Source: Lentisphaeria bacterium (GTDB taxonomy: Bacteria; Verrucomicrobiota; Lentisphaeria; JABSQK01; UBA12247). From it: a stretch of DNA of 8,806 nt. Location of the stretch: assembly GCA_003477185.1 (NCBI GenBank), contig DMTJ01000148.1:1-8806 (forward strand), written 5' to 3'. How positions within the stretch are numbered: the first letter of the stretch is position 1; every line of letters begins with the position of its first letter. The position numbers were made by a program, and so were the translations under genes. Shown here one piece after another: positions 5,329 through 8,806 of the stretch. A model generated the notes under the pieces. It saw nothing but the letters and a program-made list of their open reading frames with translations, had not been told where the DNA came from and ran no database searches.

Positions 5329-8300
5329 CTACTCGAATCGCTCGGTGATCTCCAGTTCGTGGATGGACCACCATCCGGGGACCGTGCCCATTGGCGTTGT
5401 GTTGACGATCTTCAAGTGGGCGGCTTCGACTGCCGGGAAAATAGCGGTTGATACGTTGGGCGTGCCCTCGAAATCGCCCTGCTTCTGCCAGGTATCACCG
5501 TCCGTGGAGGTGTGCACCTCGTATTGGCGCGGGTAGTCATTGAGGGAAGAACCATGATCCATGATGAGCCCGGTAACCTCGGCCGGTGCTGGCAATTGGA
5601 TGCCAAGCCACTGGTCCGGAGCTTGGGCTCCCTTGGTGCCCCAGCGCTTCTTCAGAGCGCCATCGGTCATGTGCTTGAAGGCTGAACTCGGAATGCTGGA
5701 TGTGAACCGCCACTTCTTTTTTGCGGTGAGTTTGTTTGGGAACTCTTCATAGAGCTGGCTCAGCGTGTAGATGCCGGTCGTCTCCTTGAGCGCTGCCCGC
5801 ACCTCTGCGACCTCTGCTTCCTCGACCAACTCTGCGTCGTTCTGCCAACTACTGCGAATGTAGCTGAGTACATCTGCGATGTGGGCATCGGAGTAGCTGG
5901 CAAGCGGCATCATGATGCCGTAGTTCTTGCCATCCACTGGCCCTTGCAGTCCCTTCAGCGCGAGCGCGATCAAGCGGTTTTTATCGCCCATGACACGGGC
6001 AGAACCGGGCAGTGGGGCGCCCAGAATCAACGTGCCCGCTTTGGTGCCCATTCCGTCCTGGCCATGGCATGACAGACACAGGCCGTCGTAGTGGGCCTTG
6101 CCAGCGGTCAGCTTTGCGGCCTTGGCACCTTCCAGCTTCTGCAGTTTCTCCTCGCGGATCCGCGCGGCTTTCTCCTGTTTCAGCAGCACTTTCTCCATCT
6201 CTGCCAAGCCATAGTGTCCATCGCGATGCGTGTCGAACAGCAGGGCACGCGTCTCCAGGTCTCCAACGCGCCTGGCAGTGTTCATAATCTGCACCAGCAC
6301 CTGGCTGTCAGTCTCCGTTTTGAGCGGCAATACGGATCGCATCAGCGCCTGGTCCTTCTGGAACCAGGGCGTGGCCAGGCGAATCGCAGCTTCGCGAATC
6401 CTGGGATCTGGATCGCTGATCGCCTTGTGCACTTGGTCCCATTCGGTCTGGGCGAGACCGTCCAGTGTCCAGAGCGCGTGGAGGCGGGCAACGGGGTTGG
6501 CATGGGTGTCAGCCATCTCGCGTAGCTTCGGCACTACGTCCAGCCCTCCTCGGACGACGATTAGCTTCTGAGCAGTGAGGCGCTGCCAGGCATTGGCGTG
6601 CGCGAGGTATGGCACCAACTCCATGGCACTTTGGTCGAGCATCTTTGGCTTCGGGTAGCGCTGAGCGCCGGCACGCCCAACCCGGTAAATGCGTCCCCGA
6701 CCCGTGTGCTGATCGAGCCCATAGGCCTTGACAATTCGGTACAGATACGAGCCTTTCCCTACCCACTGAGCCTGTTGGATAATGCCACGGTACATGTCGA
6801 CGATGTAGAGCTGGCCGTCCGGACCAGTAGCCAGGGAGACTGGCCGAAAGTTAGGGTCGGTGCTGCGGATGAATTCTTTGCCGGGATAGTGGTTGTGCAG
6901 AATGCGCATCCCACCCTTCTTCTCGATCCGTGTGCGCCGGATCATTCGCCCAACCGGTTCGGCCAGAAACAGGTCGTTTTCCAAGTCGCCGAGAATGCCG
7001 CCGCGGTAGATTTCACCACCGGAAACGCAAGTCATATGGTTCAGGGTATTGTCATCGCGAAGGCGTTTGGCACCGCCTTGGGAATCGGGGATGTTGTCGA
7101 TCGGCCAGACCTCAAGAAAGGTCGGCCCTCGCTCGCCGGGCAGTTCCATGCCGCCATATTCATGTGGGACCTGGAAGTGCATGGCGCCGGTCTCGTGCCC
7201 GCCATTAGCGCCGATTGTCTGCCCGGTGACCGTCTGAGTGATGCCCCACTGGCCACCGATACCATAGGTAAACCTCGCCTTCTCCAGACGGCCCTTGACA
7301 TAGCGGAAGCCCATCCAGGTGCCGGCGATGACGTTGTCCAGATTCCAGATGAATCCTTGTGGCTGATGCTCCATATTGCCTCCGCGCTTGCCCCCCTCAT
7401 ACACGCGTTCTTTGCGGTCTGACACCCCGTCTCCATCGGTGTCTTCATAAGCGTAGAGATCGTTGGTGTCGGTCTCGCCAATGATCACCGTGCCATCCAG
7501 ACAGATCAGTTTTCGCGGCATAACCAGTCCCTCGGCAAAGACCGTTCGTGTCTCGTACACACCGTCCCAATCTCGATCCACCAGCTTCAAAACCCGGCAA
7601 ATCGGCTCCTTCTCGCCAGACCCATAAATGTCATCCATGTAGGTTTCCATTTGGGCCACATACATGGCACCGTTGCCATCCCAGACGATGTGTACAGGTT
7701 CCTCCAACAGCTCATCACCAGCGCTTAGCTCCACCGTGTAACCATCTTGTATCTCAAAGGTCTTCAATGCCTCTGTTTCGGTGAGTGGCTGGACCTCAGC
7801 CGTGCGTGGCGAGGCAGGCTTCTCTACGATCGGGGCGAAGTCCGCAGCCAGGTCGCCGGTGGCAATCAGGATGCCTTTGAGCAGGTGTGTCAGAAAGTCC
7901 GTGTCGTGCCAGGTGCTGATATTATGTCCGAAATTTGTGTAGAACAGCCGACCGTCGCCGATCTTGCGAATCCAACTGACGGGCACGTCCTCGATTCGTG
8001 CATGCGCTTGGGTCGTCGCGCTATCGGTAAAGTCAAGCGCCAACAGCACGCGCACGTTGTTACGATCGTAGTCGTTGTAGGAGTAGACTTCATCCTTGAA
8101 GCGAAAGAGTTCCGGATAATGGTTCGTACAGGCACAGGCGCGGTCTTCATTGACAAAACTCCACGTATCGCCAGCGCCCCACGGATGCCCGGCGAAGCGA
8201 CCGCCAATCATCTCGGTATACTGGTCCCAGCCGCCATCACTCGCCGCATGAATGGCGACTAGCCCGCCGCCCTCCTGCACATACTGCTCAAGGGCCTGCC

Positions 8301-8649
8301 GTTGGACCGCAGCGCGCAGGAAGTTCTCAATCCCCGTGTTGTTGTTGAGCACCAGCGCATCGTACTGCTGCAGATTGGTGAGCGTGAAGTCCTCCGGGGC
8401 GTCCGTCAACTCGACTGAAAATGCGCCGGTCTTCTCAGCCAGTTTCTGAATTGCGACAATTCCCGCGTCTGTCGACTTGTGGACAAAGCCAGTCGACTTG
8501 GATAGGACCAGCAGCTTGCGGACATCAGCTGGGGCATCGCACGCAACTGTGGCAGCCGCGGCATGGATCTGCTTACTCAGCGCCTCGCTGACCTTTGCCA
8601 GACTGGTTAGTGAGAGGGCGAAGGAGAGGGTAAATATCAGGCGGTACAT
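5329..8649 (-). CDS. secreted ThuA / PVC-type dehydrogenase propeller / HEAT / cytochrome c / discoidin protein
   Basis: The 1106-residue product starts with a signal peptide (about residues 1-18, RLIFTLSFALSLTSLA). Next is a ThuA domain (about 44-270; KLLVLSKSTGFVHKS, GGGLVAIHAASD, GDGRLFYTNFGH), a class I glutamine amidotransferase-like fold found in trehalose and keto-sugar metabolism. Residues about 295-657 form the PVC-type dehydrogenase beta-propeller, with Ca-binding-like loops DRDWDG (358-363) and DTDGDG (403-408), GETDTNDLY and GPDGQLYIVDMYRG. A short HEAT-like region (about 668-815) and a charged linker follow. The cytochrome c domain has haem site CLSCH (Cys858, Cys861, His862) and likely axial Met914 in MMP. 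A discoidin (F5/8 type C) domain (about 975-1106; QWLGIQLPAPAEVTGLIMD, GWWSIHELEI) ends the chain. Inferred role: extracytoplasmic sugar oxidation passing electrons to the haem, with the discoidin domain binding glycan. The true reaction is unknown. ATG 8649 follows AAGAG. It heads the gene set and ends in TAG. Confidence 0.93.
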   Translation of the reverse strand: MYRLIFTLSFALSLTSLAKVSEALSKQIHAAAATVACDAPADVRKLLVLSKSTGFVHKSTDAGIVAIQKLAEKTGAFSVELTDAPEDFTLTNLQQYDALVLNNNTGIENFLRAAVQRQALEQYVQEGGGLVAIHAASDGGWDQYTEMIGGRFAGHPWGAGDTWSFVNEDRACACTNHYPELFRFKDEVYSYNDYDRNNVRVLLALDFTDSATTQAHARIEDVPVSWIRKIGDGRLFYTNFGHNISTWHDTDFLTHLLKGILIATGDLAADFAPIVEKPASPRTAEVQPLTETEALKTFEIQDGYTVELSAGDELLEEPVHIVWDGNGAMYVAQMETYMDDIYGSGEKEPICRVLKLVDRDWDGVYETRTVFAEGLVMPRKLICLDGTVIIGETDTNDLYAYEDTDGDGVSDRKERVYEGGKRGGNMEHQPQGFIWNLDNVIAGTWMGFRYVKGRLEKARFTYGIGGQWGITQTVTGQTIGANGGHETGAMHFQVPHEYGGMELPGERGPTFLEVWPIDNIPDSQGGAKRLRDDNTLNHMTCVSGGEIYRGGILGDLENDLFLAEPVGRMIRRTRIEKKGGMRILHNHYPGKEFIRSTDPNFRPVSLATGPDGQLYIVDMYRGIIQQAQWVGKGSYLYRIVKAYGLDQHTGRGRIYRVGRAGAQRYPKPKMLDQSAMELVPYLAHANAWQRLTAQKLIVVRGGLDVVPKLREMADTHANPVARLHALWTLDGLAQTEWDQVHKAISDPDPRIREAAIRLATPWFQKDQALMRSVLPLKTETDSQVLVQIMNTARRVGDLETRALLFDTHRDGHYGLAEMEKVLLKQEKAARIREEKLQKLEGAKAAKLTAGKAHYDGLCLSCHGQDGMGTKAGTLILGAPLPGSARVMGDKNRLIALALKGLQGPVDGKNYGIMMPLASYSDAHIADVLSYIRSSWQNDAELVEEAEVAEVRAALKETTGIYTLSQLYEEFPNKLTAKKKWRFTSSIPSSAFKHMTDGALKKRWGTKGAQAPDQWLGIQLPAPAEVTGLIMDHGSSLNDYPRQYEVHTSTDGDTWQKQGDFEGTPNVSTAIFPAVEAAHLKIVNTTPMGTVPGWWSIHELEITERFE

Positions 8650-8806
8650 GCGGTCAATCTCTTACGGCTTGTCGGGGAAAATTCGCGGGCTGTCGCAGGC
8701 CTTTTCTTTTTAGCGTGTTGTCAGTGACGCCGGATAATAGTAATCGACCTGCGAAGCAAGAGCTAGAGGTAAATCGGAATTATCTGCCCGATCTTTCCCT
8801 CTTATC
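8650..8806 (-). promoter_or_regulatory. leader of the ThuA/cytochrome gene, with weak promoter and ribosome site candidates
   Basis: This 157-base stretch holds no gene I can support. On the minus strand TATTAT (8739-8734) matches five of six bases of a sigma-70 -10 box, but no good -35 box lies 16-18 bases upstream. An A-rich tract CTAAAAAGAAAAGG follows it. AAGAG about 10 bases before ATG 8649 is a plausible ribosome binding site. The gene set probably starts here, because this is the longest gap before any gene in the window. Confidence 0.35.

Noticed and set aside
6598..7422. 274-codon open frame on the plus strand
   Set aside because: It is antisense to the conserved propeller of the ThuA protein and shows no recognisable protein family; the opposite frame explains the sequence fully.

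Overview
All real genes in this window lie on the minus strand, so transcription runs from high to low coordinates. The protein families point to a bacterium of the PVC superphylum (Planctomycetota, Verrucomicrobiota, Kiritimatiellota or Lentisphaerota). The strongest pointer is a giant secreted protein joining a ThuA domain, a PVC-type dehydrogenase/propeller domain, HEAT-like repeats, cytochrome c and a discoidin domain, an architecture largely confined to that group. I cannot name a genus.

Layout in transcription order. Positions 8806-8650 are a leader with a weak promoter candidate. Positions 8649-5329 encode the 1106-residue ThuA/propeller/cytochrome c/discoidin protein. Positions 5328-5245 hold nothing recognisable. 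Positions 5244-5166 are a degenerate heptanucleotide repeat array. Positions 5165-4827 are the C-terminal remnant of an unrecognised protein, broken by two single-base frameshifts. Positions 4809-3595 encode a secreted GH20-type (beta-N-acetylhexosaminidase-like) protein whose TIM barrel appears to lack about 110 residues. Positions 3594-1981 encode an (alpha/alpha)6-barrel glycosidase of the MGH1-like type, in the same reading frame as the GH20 gene and separated from it by one TGA codon. Positions 1967-1 encode the first 655 residues of a GH2 beta-galactosidase-like enzyme, cut by the window edge.

Together these resemble a sugar or glycan catabolic locus: a secreted redox and carbohydrate-binding protein followed by three glycoside hydrolase-type genes. 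The predicted locations disagree. The ThuA protein and the GH20 protein have signal peptides, while the MGH1-like protein and the GH2 enzyme do not. The middle of the window (about 5330-3595) looks damaged: repeat array, frameshifted remnant, internally deleted GH20 and an in-frame stop. This could be gene decay or, for the single-base lesions, assembly error. The GH2 gene is visibly richer in GC than the rest.

I see no tRNA, rRNA, CRISPR array, transposase or convincing terminator. No clear new defence or mobile system is visible. The most unusual items are the stop-interrupted GH20/MGH1 fusion, the gapped GH20 barrel and the heptamer array.
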